The notes beneath the pieces were generated by a model, which was given only the letters and a program-made list of their open reading frames with translations, was not told the origin of the DNA and searched no databases. From positions 87,787 through 151,786 of the forward strand of contig NZ_QOKW01000016.1 in the NCBI RefSeq assembly GCF_008365375.1: a stretch of DNA of 64,000 nucleotides, written 5' to 3'. Source of the DNA: Roseomonas genomospecies 6. GTDB lineage: Bacteria; Pseudomonadota; Alphaproteobacteria; Azospirillales; Azospirillaceae. Below, one piece after another: positions 45,299-52,997 of this stretch. The translations under genes and the position numbers were made by a program. Position 1 is the first letter of the stretch. Each line of letters opens with the position of its first letter.

Positions 45299-47719
45299 TC
45301 AAGCCGGCCTTTCGGCTCCAAGTTGGCGGGCAAGCGCGGCTTCGAGAAGGCGGGGCGTCACCGGCTTGTGCATCAGACCGATGCCATGACGGGCGGCGTC
45401 GCGTTGCGGTTCCGGCCCGATCTCCCCGGTGACGATGATGCCCGGCACGTCGGTGCCGAAGAGGTCGCGGACGTTCAGGATGGCCTCGGTGCCGACGCGG
45501 CCCTGGCGCAGCCGGTAGTCGGCCAGCACGATGTCGGGCCGCCGCCCGTCGGCACGCAGGCGCTCCAGGGCCTCGGCGGTGCTCCCGGCGGACAGCACCG
45601 CGAATCCCCATTCCCCCAGCATCGCCGTCAGCCCCATCTGCACGATGACGTCGTCCTCCACGACCACGGCGAGCCGCCCGTCGCCGGTCGCCGTCGCGGC
45701 ATCGGCCCGCGGCGTCGCGGAATCGGGCGCCGATCCGGGCACCGCCTTGCGCGGCGCCTCCTGGCGGACCAGGGGCACGCTGATGGAAAAGATCGACCCG
45801 CGGCCCTGCCGCGACACCAGATCCACCCGATGGTCGAGCAGCCGCGACAGCCGGCGCACGATGGCCAGCCCGAGGCCCAGGCCCTGCTCCCGGTCGCGTT
45901 CCGGATTCCCGACCTGGTGGAATTCCTCGAAGATGCGCTCCCGCTGCTCGGGCGGAATGCCCAGGCCCGTGTCGTGCACCTCGATGCACAGGCGGGCCCC
46001 CTGCGGACGGCAATCGACCATCACCCGGCCCCGCTCGGTGTAGCGGATGGCGTTGTCGACCAGATTGCGCAGCATCCTCCCCAGCAACACCCGGTCGCTG
46101 CGCACCGCGCCCGTGAAGGGAACGACACGCCAGTCGAGCCCCTTGGCCTCGGCCAGCGGGGCGTAGGCGGCGGACAAGGGACCGAGCAGATCGGCGACGG
46201 GAAAGTCCTCGATCTGCGGCGCCACCACCCCGGCGTCGAGGCGAGACACGTCGAGCAGGCTGTCCAGCAGGTCCTTCAGCGTATCCAGCCCTTGCTGAAG
46301 CCTGTTCAGCGCCTGCCGTCCGGCATCGCTGGCGACATGGGACCCCAGCGCCCCGGCGAACAGAAGGATGGACTGCATGGGTTGGCGCAGATCGTGGCTG
46401 GCCGCGGCCAGGAAGCGGCCCTTGGACCGGTCGGCCTCCTCCGCCGCCTGCTGTGCGCGCCGGATCTCGTGGATGTCCACCGCGGTGCCGATCCAGGAAA
46501 CGACGGCGCCCTTCTCCCGCACCGGCACCACGCGGCACTGGTGCCAACGCCACGCCCCGTCGGCGCGCTGGACCCGGACGTTGCACTGGTATGGGGTGCC
46601 GGCGGCAATGGAGCGCGCCCGCAACTCCAGAAAGCTCGCACGGTCGTCCGGATGGATGATCTTCCAGGCGGACATCGCCTCGACGTCCCGCCCGGTGTAG
46701 GCGCGAAGCTCCGCGTTGTAGTATTCGGGCTCGCCGTCCGGACGGTTGATCCACATGAGCAGCGGCGTGTTGTCCACCAGCGTCCGGAACCGCGCCTCGC
46801 TCGACCGCAACGCGTCCTCCGCGCGCTTGCGGGCGGTGATGTCGCGGGCCACCCCGACGACCCCGATGGCGGTTCCCCAGGCGTCGCGCAGGGGCATCAC
46901 GCTGATCATCAGGACGCGCTTGCCCTCCTCCGTGGGAAAGGGCAGTTCCTCCTCCACCGTTTCCTCCCGCCCGGTGACGATCACCCGTCCGCACAGGGCG
47001 TCGAGCCGTTCGGCCTCTTCCGGGGGGAACAGATCCTTGTCGGTCAGGCCGACCACCTCCTCCCGCGTCAGCCCGAACAGGCGCGCGGTCGCGGAATTGA
47101 CCAGGGTGAAGCGGAGCCGCCGGTCCTTGGCGAAAATCGGATCGGTGACGCTTTCCAGAAGGCTTTCCAACAAAGCGGTCTTGTCCCGCAGCAGCATCTC
47201 CGCCGCCTGCGCGACGCGGTTGGCGGCCTGGGACTCCAACTCGTGCATGGCGAGGCGGGCGAAGTCCTCCAGGTCCCGTTCGTCCTCCGCATCGAATTCC
47301 GGATGGGGCTTGACGTCGAGGAGGGAGAAGGTGCCGATCCGCAGACCGTCCGGCGTGATCAGCGGGGCTCCCGCGTAGAAGCGCAGGTGCGGCGGCCCGG
47401 CCACCAGCTCATGGCCGGCGAAGCGCTCGTCGTCCCGTGCGTCGCGCACGACCATCACCGCGTCGTCGAGGATGGTGAAGGCGCAGAAGGACAGCCGCCG
47501 TTCGAGGACCGCCGTCGTCAGGCCATAGCCGGCCTTGGACCACTGCCGCGTCTCGTCCACCAGATTGACCATGACCACGGGCATGCGGAAATGGCGGGCG
47601 CCCAGCCGGGTCAGCCGGTCGAAGGACGCCTCCGGCGGCGTGTCCAGAACGCCATAGCTCTTCAGCCGGTCGAGCCGGGCACGCTCGTTCACTGGCCATG
47701 GCGGCTCGAAACTGGTCAA
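45299..47719 (-). CDS. Soluble GAF-PAS-PAS hybrid histidine kinase
   Basis: About 806 residues. GAF domain at ~15-165 (PVVMVNLVDETRQWSKAGYG and IGTFSLLDVKPHPEF). PAS 1 at ~180-300 and PAS 2 at ~310-425 (RTLVDNTPLLMWINRPDGE). HisKA with the phospho-His near 442 (FLAAASHDLRQPMQSILLFA). HATPase has RNLVDNAIRYTERG and LGLGLAIVRRLSRLL. A C-terminal receiver has its Asp in IVLADYRLRQGRVG. No membrane helix. The QPMQS form of the H box is typical of a subgroup with C-terminal receivers. The start is uncertain: TTG 47719 has AAGGGG upstream; TTG 47734 and GTG 47692 are alternatives. Confidence 0.9.
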   Translation of the reverse strand: MTSFEPPWPVNERARLDRLKSYGVLDTPPEASFDRLTRLGARHFRMPVVMVNLVDETRQWSKAGYGLTTAVLERRLSFCAFTILDDAVMVVRDARDDERFAGHELVAGPPHLRFYAGAPLITPDGLRIGTFSLLDVKPHPEFDAEDERDLEDFARLAMHELESQAANRVAQAAEMLLRDKTALLESLLESVTDPIFAKDRRLRFTLVNSATARLFGLTREEVVGLTDKDLFPPEEAERLDALCGRVIVTGREETVEEELPFPTEEGKRVLMISVMPLRDAWGTAIGVVGVARDITARKRAEDALRSSEARFRTLVDNTPLLMWINRPDGEPEYYNAELRAYTGRDVEAMSAWKIIHPDDRASFLELRARSIAAGTPYQCNVRVQRADGAWRWHQCRVVPVREKGAVVSWIGTAVDIHEIRRAQQAAEEADRSKGRFLAAASHDLRQPMQSILLFAGALGSHVASDAGRQALNRLQQGLDTLKDLLDSLLDVSRLDAGVVAPQIEDFPVADLLGPLSAAYAPLAEAKGLDWRVVPFTGAVRSDRVLLGRMLRNLVDNAIRYTERGRVMVDCRPQGARLCIEVHDTGLGIPPEQRERIFEEFHQVGNPERDREQGLGLGLAIVRRLSRLLDHRVDLVSRQGRGSIFSISVPLVRQEAPRKAVPGSAPDSATPRADAATATGDGRLAVVVEDDVIVQMGLTAMLGEWGFAVLSAGSTAEALERLRADGRRPDIVLADYRLRQGRVGTEAILNVRDLFGTDVPGIIVTGEIGPEPQRDAARHGIGLMHKPVTPRLLEAALARQLGAERPA

Positions 47720-47955
47720 CGTGACCCCTTGCAAGACGACGCGAACGGTCAGGCGGCGGACGGCCTGTATTCATCATGTGGGCAGGGCGAAGGCTTATGG
47801 AAAGTCGCGGGACGGTCCCCCTTTGCTCCCCCCTGCCACCTTCTTCCGACTCTGCGGTACATTTCCTTTGACGGCAAACCCTTTGGAGCCCGGCAAAGAG
47901 CCGCCCGCCACCCCACATGTCCAAAAACCCATCCCGTTCCCAACCGGAGCACAGC

Positions 47956-48000
47956 ATGCCGGAGAAAAGCCTGCCGGAGAAAAGCCTGCCGGAGAAAAAC
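47956..48000 (+). repeat. Three tandem 15-bp units at the LOG gene start
   Basis: Three copies of NTGCCGGAGAAAARC in a row, encoding MPEKS, LPEKS and LPEKN. Each copy contains GGAG, so slippage here would change both the N-terminal length and the spacing of possible ribosome sites. Confidence 0.8.
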
Positions 48001-48861
48001 TTGAAGGACAGCGGACCGAACCACGAATCCGCCGCATACCGCATCGCCTTCGAGGATCGCGATTTCCTGTTGAGCGAGCCGATGCGCGGGGTGCGCTTCA
48101 TGCTCGAATACGCCAAGCCGGAAGCGGAGCTGAAAGCCTGGGGCATCCGGTCCACCATCGTCGTCTACGGCAGCGCGCGCGTCCCCTCGCCCGAGCGGGC
48201 GGAGCAGCTTCTCCGCGGCGCCCGGACGCCGGAGGAGCGGCAACAGGCCGAACGGCGGGCCAAGCAGGCGGCCTGGTACGAGGAGGCGCGGGCCTTCGGG
48301 CGCATCGTGTCGGAGCGCGGCGGCGCCCTGTCGCCGACCGAGGACGGGCAGCGGGACAACGTGATCGCCACCGGCGGCGGCCCCGGCCTGATGGAGGCCG
48401 CCAACCGCGGTGCGCAGGAGGCCGGGGCGCCCAGCATCGGCTTCAACATCAGCCTGCCGCAGGAACCGCACCCCAACCCCTACAGCACGCCGGAGCTGAC
48501 CTTCCGCTTCCACTATTTCGCCATCCGGAAGATGCATCTGGCGATGCGCGCCAACGGGCTGGCGATCTTCCCCGGCGGATTCGGCACCTTCGACGAGGCG
48601 TTCGAGATCCTGAACCTGCGCAACACCAACAAGGCGTCGCGCCTGCCCATCGTGTTCGTCGGACGCGACTATTGGAACGAGGTGGTGAATTTCCGCGCGC
48701 TGGCCGACCACGGCATGATCAGCCCCGGCGACCTGGAGCTGTTCGACATCGCCGACACGGCGGAAGAGGCGTGGGACTGCATGACCCGGCTCGGCCTGAA
48801 GCGTGGCAACCCGCCGTTGGGTCCCGCCGGCACCGGCATCTCCTCCGCCGAGGAAAGCTGA
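47956..48861 (+). CDS. LOG-family protein (lysine decarboxylase-like nucleotide hydrolase)
   Basis: A 301-residue Rossmann-like protein. TIVVYGSARVPSPERA, VIATGGGPGLMEAANRGAQE and the family signature PGGFGTFDEAFEIL are all present. LOG proteins cleave cytokinin or other nucleoside monophosphates to base and ribose phosphate; many bacterial members act on AMP or related nucleotides. I start at ATG 47956, which has GGAG six bases away; an upstream in-frame ATG at 47917 lacks one. The first 15 residues are three copies of a Pro-Glu-Lys-Ser/Asn-Leu unit encoded by a 15-bp tandem repeat. A 35-residue insertion (LLRGARTPEERQQAERRAK) is helical. Confidence 0.88.
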   Translation: MPEKSLPEKSLPEKNLKDSGPNHESAAYRIAFEDRDFLLSEPMRGVRFMLEYAKPEAELKAWGIRSTIVVYGSARVPSPERAEQLLRGARTPEERQQAERRAKQAAWYEEARAFGRIVSERGGALSPTEDGQRDNVIATGGGPGLMEAANRGAQEAGAPSIGFNISLPQEPHPNPYSTPELTFRFHYFAIRKMHLAMRANGLAIFPGGFGTFDEAFEILNLRNTNKASRLPIVFVGRDYWNEVVNFRALADHGMISPGDLELFDIADTAEEAWDCMTRLGLKRGNPPLGPAGTGISSAEES

Positions 48862-48865
48862 CGGC

Positions 48866-49684
48866 TCAGCCCGGCGGCGGGCTGTCGGAGGCCGGGGCGG
48901 TTGGAGCGGGAGCGTTCAGCGCGACCCGCCCGACGCCCGGAATCTTGACCGCGAGATCGAAGGGATCGACCCCGAACGTCATGCCCAGCAGATTCACCTC
49001 GAACCCCTCCTCCTTCGCCAGAAGCAGACCGGCGAGGCCGAACAGGCTGACCTGCCAGCCGGTGCCGCTGGGCGCCCGCGCGATCAGGCCGGAACCCAGA
49101 TAATCCTTGCCCAGCGCCGTGGAGGGCAGGTCCAGCCGCAGTTCCGGCACCGCCCGCGCCACCCAGGCGGCGAAGGTGTTGCTGTTGGGGCCGGGCCAGA
49201 TGCGGTATTCCCCGGCGTAGGGGTAGCTCCCGGCGGCCTCGGCGATCTTGGGGATGGCGGCCTCGGCGGCGGGGCCGCGCAGTTCGGCCAGCAGCGCCGG
49301 GGCCGAGCCGAACCAGCGCCCGTCCGGATCGCGGTTGCTGACCGCAACCGCCGGAAGCCCGCGATAGACCCGCCAGCCGACCACCTCGTAGACGGTGTAG
49401 GACGACGCCCCCGCCGGCTTCACCGCGAACCAGGGATGCGTGCCGAAGGCGCCGCGCCAGGACAGGGCGCGCGCGGCGTAGACCTGCACCACCGCCTCCG
49501 GCGTCGCGGCGGGATCGGGGGCGAGGCCGACGGACGAGCGGTCCGCCCGGCTCCAGTCCACTCCCAACGTCGCCGTTCCCGACGCGATGACGAAGGCCGG
49601 CCCGGCCAGCAGCAGGACCAGCGTCATCAGAACTACCAGGATCGTGGCCGCCATTCTTTTCCGCACCGCTCCCTCTCGCTTCAC
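48866..49684 (-). CDS. DUF3750-family membrane-anchored protein
   Basis: A 272-residue protein with a signal anchor (MAATILVVLMTLVLLLAGPA). WRGAFGTHPWFAVKPAGAS, YEVVGWRVYRGLPAVAV and WPGPNSNTFAAWVARAVPEL match the DUF3750 family as I know it: conserved proteins of unknown function with a conserved His-Trp and a GPNSNTF loop, sometimes likened to papain-like or NlpC folds. The C-terminal tail is Pro/Ala-rich. GTG 49684 gives a basic N-terminus; ATG 49654 behind GGAAAAGA is also possible. It converges on the LOG gene with a 4-base gap. Confidence 0.78.
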   Translation of the reverse strand: MKREGAVRKRMAATILVVLMTLVLLLAGPAFVIASGTATLGVDWSRADRSSVGLAPDPAATPEAVVQVYAARALSWRGAFGTHPWFAVKPAGASSYTVYEVVGWRVYRGLPAVAVSNRDPDGRWFGSAPALLAELRGPAAEAAIPKIAEAAGSYPYAGEYRIWPGPNSNTFAAWVARAVPELRLDLPSTALGKDYLGSGLIARAPSGTGWQVSLFGLAGLLLAKEEGFEVNLLGMTFGVDPFDLAVKIPGVGRVALNAPAPTAPASDSPPPG

Positions 49685-49794
49685 GCGCCCGTTCCCGGTT
49701 AGGCTATCATCGCCCCACCCGGTGTGGATGTTGTACGTTGAAGACCATGCCGTTGGTTCAGCCGGGCGGATGGTTCACCCGAAGGAGCGCCCCG

Positions 49795-50247
49795 ATGCCC
49801 GCCGCCGACCTGACCGAGCTTCTGGACCGCATCACCCGGCAGGCGCCGACCCGCGCCGCGACGACGGAGGTCGCCCGCGCGCTCGGCTGGACCACGGGAC
49901 CCAGCCGCAAGGGGTGGAAGGTCGTGCAGCCCACCGGCTATGTCGGCGGCATGGTCGTGCCGCCCAGCGCCGACACCAGCGCCGCGGAGGCCTGGTTCGA
50001 CCCCGAGGGGACGGAGCGCGGTCTGGCCGGGCCGAACGCGGAGTTTCCGCCCTATCTGACCAGCCTGGACACCGCCCTGTCCGCCGTCCCCGCGGCGGAG
50101 CGCGGCGGCGCCCTGCGCCGTGCGCTGGACCACCACCGGGCATGGCAGGAGGAGACCGGGCGGGACGACGCCACGCTCACCCGCCTGCCCGCCTTCGTCA
50201 TCGCGGCGTGGCTGGCGGTGAAGCGGGACTCCAAAATGCCGGAGTGA
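49795..50247 (+). CDS. Small soluble protein of unknown function
   Basis: A 150-residue protein from ATG 49795 with GAAGGAG at good spacing. Its N-terminal third looks like a small helical domain (LTELLDRITRQAPTRAATTE, then VARALGW). The middle carries GWKVVQPTGYVGGMVVP. No signal, no membrane helix, no recognised family. It converges on the mscS-type gene with six bases between stops. Confidence 0.6.
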   Translation: MPAADLTELLDRITRQAPTRAATTEVARALGWTTGPSRKGWKVVQPTGYVGGMVVPPSADTSAAEAWFDPEGTERGLAGPNAEFPPYLTSLDTALSAVPAAERGGALRRALDHHRAWQEETGRDDATLTRLPAFVIAAWLAVKRDSKMPE

Positions 50248-50253
50248 TGGGGA

Positions 50254-52263
50254 TCAGTCCGCCGCCCCGCTCTCCTTCCGGGTGCCGTTCATGGCCTGGG
50301 CGGCGGCGAAGCCGATGATCCGGTTGGCGGCCTCCGGATCGTCCACCCGCACCACCACGCCGCGCCCGACCAGATGGATTCCGTGGTCCTGGAAGGCCCG
50401 GATCAGGCGATGGTACGCCTCGCGCCGGATGACGAACTGCTCGTTGGGCTTGGTGATGAACTTGACGCCGATGATCGCCGCGTCGTCCTCCACCCGGCGC
50501 ACGCCCTGGGACTTCAGCGGTTCGATGAAGCTCGGCCCCATCTCCGGGTCGGCGGACAGTTCCTTGCCGACCTCCTTCACCAGCTTCTTCACCAACCCCA
50601 TGTCGGTCTCGGGCGGGACCCGGAACTCCAGCCGCATCAGCGCCCAGTCCCGGCTGTAGTTGGTCAGCGCCTTGATCTGGCCGAAGGGCAGCGTGTGCAC
50701 GGCGCCGCGGTGGTGGCGGAGCTTCAGCGAGCGCAGGGAGATGCCTTCCACCGTGCCGCGCAGTTGCCCGACTTCCACGTAGTCGCCCATGTGGAAGGCG
50801 TCCTCCAGCAGGAAGAAGACGCCCGCCAGGATGTCGGCGATCGTCGATTGCGCGCCCAGACCGATGGCGATGCCGATCACCCCCGCCCCGGCCAGCAGCG
50901 GCCCGATCTCGATGCCGACGGAGGACAGCATGATCATGACGACGATGACGATCATCACGATCTGAAGGAACTTCCGCAGCAGCGGCAGCAGGGTCGCCAG
51001 CCGTTGCCCGCGGGAGGACGGGCCGTCGTGGCGCGCCCCCTCCAACGCCCGGTCGATGGCCCGCACCACCATCGTCCAGGCGACGTAGCCCAGCAGAAGC
51101 ACGACCGTCACGTTGAACAGCAGCCGCAGGGCAATGCCCGTCGCCCCCGTCGCCTGCTCCACCCGGAATCCCCAGATGGCCGCCGTGGCGAAGACGCCGA
51201 CGACGAACAGCGCCGACCACAGCGCGCGCATCACCCGCGCCACCGCGGCCTTGCCCGCCTCCGTCTCCTCCCCCCGGTAGAAGCGGGCAAGCGGGCGCTG
51301 GGCCATCAGCGCGACGGCGGGCACCGCCAGCGCCACCAGCAGGCTGGCGAGCATCCGCGGTCCCGTCGCCGGTTCGAGCCGCACCGCCGCCCCCGCCACG
51401 ACCAGCCACAAGGCGACCAGATAGACCGAGGCCGCCACCGCCCACAGCCCCAATGTGGGATGGTCCTTCGCCTCGATGCCGAGCGGGCGGGCGATGGCCA
51501 TCGCCACCGCCGCCCGCCCCCGCCACACGCGGTAGAGCAGATAGAGGAAGGGAACGGTGCTCAGCGGCAGGCCGATGGCGACGATGGCGTTTCCGCCCAC
51601 CCCCAGCGCCAGCAGCAGATCGACCAGCCCCAGAACCGTCGCGGCCAATGTCACCGTGACCACGCCTGTGCGATGCAGCGCGCGCGCGTCGGCGTCCTCC
51701 AGCGGGATCAGGCGCAACTCCGGGCGCTCCGGCGCGCAGAGGAAGCGGATCAGCCGATCGGTCAGCAGCACGGTCAGCGCCGCCTGGAGCACCGCCAGCA
51801 GAACCGCCGGGGCCGCCGGGTGCGCCGGACGCAGGATCGCGTAGACGACCAGCACCCCGAGCGCGAAGGCCACCACCGGCACCAGCCCCAGCACGAAACG
51901 CAGCATTCCCGCCAGCAGCGGCGCCCCGCCGCCTTCCGCCTCCAGCCTCCGCCTCGGCCCCGCCAGCGCCCGGCCCGTCAGCAGCAGCGCGGCGGTCCCC
52001 GCCGCGAAGAGGATCAGCAGGCCGCGCAGCAGCCGCAGAGGATGCACCGCCGCCTCCCGCCCGTTCGGGTGCGCGAAGGCGTCCGACAGGATGGCCGGAA
52101 GCTGCGGGTAGGTGGCCGCCACCGCCTCCAGCCGCGCGGCGTAGTGCTCCAGCCCCGTCGCCTGGTTCTGCGCCGCCGCCGGCCCCGGCGACAGGACGAG
52201 CAGAAGCGCGGCCAGGAGGGGGATGGCAAGCAGCCGCGGAAGATGCCGGGCATCATCGACCAT
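50254..52263 (-). CDS. MscS-family mechanosensitive ion channel, large form
   Basis: About 669 residues. A signal peptide (LPRLLAIPLLAALLLVLSPG through PAAAQ) is followed by a short periplasmic part and about eleven membrane helices. The C-terminal MscS core begins with the pore-lining helix (LLAGAGVIGIAIGLGAQSTI) and continues ADILAGVFFLLEDAFHMGDYV, then the beta domain (GTVEGISLRSLKLRHHRGA; LPFGQIKALTNYSRDW) and the C-terminal cage domain. It is shorter than MscK/MscM (over 1,000 residues) and longer than MscS, like YbiO. It releases solutes on osmotic downshift. ATG 52263; a GTG three codons earlier is possible. Confidence 0.92.
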   Translation of the reverse strand: MVDDARHLPRLLAIPLLAALLLVLSPGPAAAQNQATGLEHYAARLEAVAATYPQLPAILSDAFAHPNGREAAVHPLRLLRGLLILFAAGTAALLLTGRALAGPRRRLEAEGGGAPLLAGMLRFVLGLVPVVAFALGVLVVYAILRPAHPAAPAVLLAVLQAALTVLLTDRLIRFLCAPERPELRLIPLEDADARALHRTGVVTVTLAATVLGLVDLLLALGVGGNAIVAIGLPLSTVPFLYLLYRVWRGRAAVAMAIARPLGIEAKDHPTLGLWAVAASVYLVALWLVVAGAAVRLEPATGPRMLASLLVALAVPAVALMAQRPLARFYRGEETEAGKAAVARVMRALWSALFVVGVFATAAIWGFRVEQATGATGIALRLLFNVTVVLLLGYVAWTMVVRAIDRALEGARHDGPSSRGQRLATLLPLLRKFLQIVMIVIVVMIMLSSVGIEIGPLLAGAGVIGIAIGLGAQSTIADILAGVFFLLEDAFHMGDYVEVGQLRGTVEGISLRSLKLRHHRGAVHTLPFGQIKALTNYSRDWALMRLEFRVPPETDMGLVKKLVKEVGKELSADPEMGPSFIEPLKSQGVRRVEDDAAIIGVKFITKPNEQFVIRREAYHRLIRAFQDHGIHLVGRGVVVRVDDPEAANRIIGFAAAQAMNGTRKESGAAD

Positions 52264-52430
52264 CAAAAACACCGCCCAGGGGAAAGGACAAGGCCGCGCT
52301 CGCGGTATCGGACCGTCGCCCCCGCCCGCCCGGCGGCGCCAGTACGTTACCGTTGCCTACCGGACCACCCCGTCACCCCCGCCCGCGCCCTGCCCCGTCG
52401 GGCATACAAGGTTCCGGCGGACGCGGCGTA

Positions 52431-52443
52431 TCTTACGGTAAGA
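52431..52443. promoter_or_regulatory. Palindrome between mscS-type and surface-protein genes
   Basis: TCTTAC-G-GTAAGA is a perfect 6-bp inverted repeat extended by GCGT/ACGC with one bulged base. It lies 88 bases before the start of the small exported protein, in the 267-base divergent gap. It may be an operator or a leader hairpin. Confidence 0.4.
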
Positions 52444-52530
52444 CGCCCGTTCGTGACCTGCCGCCCGGACCGAACCGCCTCGATAATTCCTCAAATGCTC
52501 GTAATTCCAACGGTTATGAGGAACCGCCGC

Positions 52531-52905
52531 ATGCGCCTGTTATCCGGCCCGTCCTTCGGGCTTCACGCCGCCGCCCTGGCGTTGACGCTGGCCGCCGCCT
52601 CCCCGGCCCAGGCACAGTTCGGGCTGTTTCTCGGCGGACGCGGCGGGGTGGACCTGACGGACGAGGACTGGGACCTGTTCCGCAACGCGCTGCGCGAGGC
52701 CCTAACGCCGTTGGAAGCGGGGCGGCGCACGGAGTGGAACAACCCGAAGACCGGGGTGCGCGGCGATGTGGTCGTTCAGAAGATCCACGAACGGGACGGC
52801 GCCCCCTGCGGCGATGTGCAGGCCAACTTCATCCGGCGGACCGTCCAGCCCTACCGGCTGACCTTCTGCCGCATGGCCAACGGGCAATGGGCGATAGCGC
52901 CCTGA
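52531..52905 (+). CDS. Small exported surface-antigen-like protein
   Basis: A 124-residue protein from ATG 52531 (GAGGA eight bases ahead). The signal peptide is at about 1-29 (GLHAAALALTLAAASPAQAQ). The mature part ends in a conserved-looking block: GRRTEWNNPKTGVRGDVVV, then CGDVQANFIRRTVQPYRL and FCRMANGQWAIAP. Two Cys could form a disulfide. This C-terminal pattern resembles the small 17-kDa-type or RT0821/Lpp0805 surface-antigen domain seen in alphaproteobacteria; that match is from memory and moderate. The stop lies inside the first unit of the tandem repeat at 52891. Confidence 0.65.
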   Translation: MRLLSGPSFGLHAAALALTLAAASPAQAQFGLFLGGRGGVDLTDEDWDLFRNALREALTPLEAGRRTEWNNPKTGVRGDVVVQKIHERDGAPCGDVQANFIRRTVQPYRLTFCRMANGQWAIAP

Positions 52906-52988
52906 CGGGCGCCGGGGCGATAGCGCCCTGACGGGCGCCGGGGCGATAGCGCCCTGACGGGCGCCGGGGCCATCGCGCTCTGACGGAC
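52891..52988 (+). repeat. 26-bp tandem repeat with iterated hairpins
   Basis: Three exact 26-base units (52891-52916, 52917-52942, 52943-52968) and a degenerate partial fourth (52969-52988). Each unit contains GCGCCCTGACGGGCGC, a perfect 6-bp stem with a TGAC loop. The first unit includes the stop codon of the upstream gene. The array fills the convergent gap to the M50-HlyD stop and may act as a multi-hairpin 3' end. Confidence 0.85.
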
Positions 52989-52997
52989 CCCTCCCCG

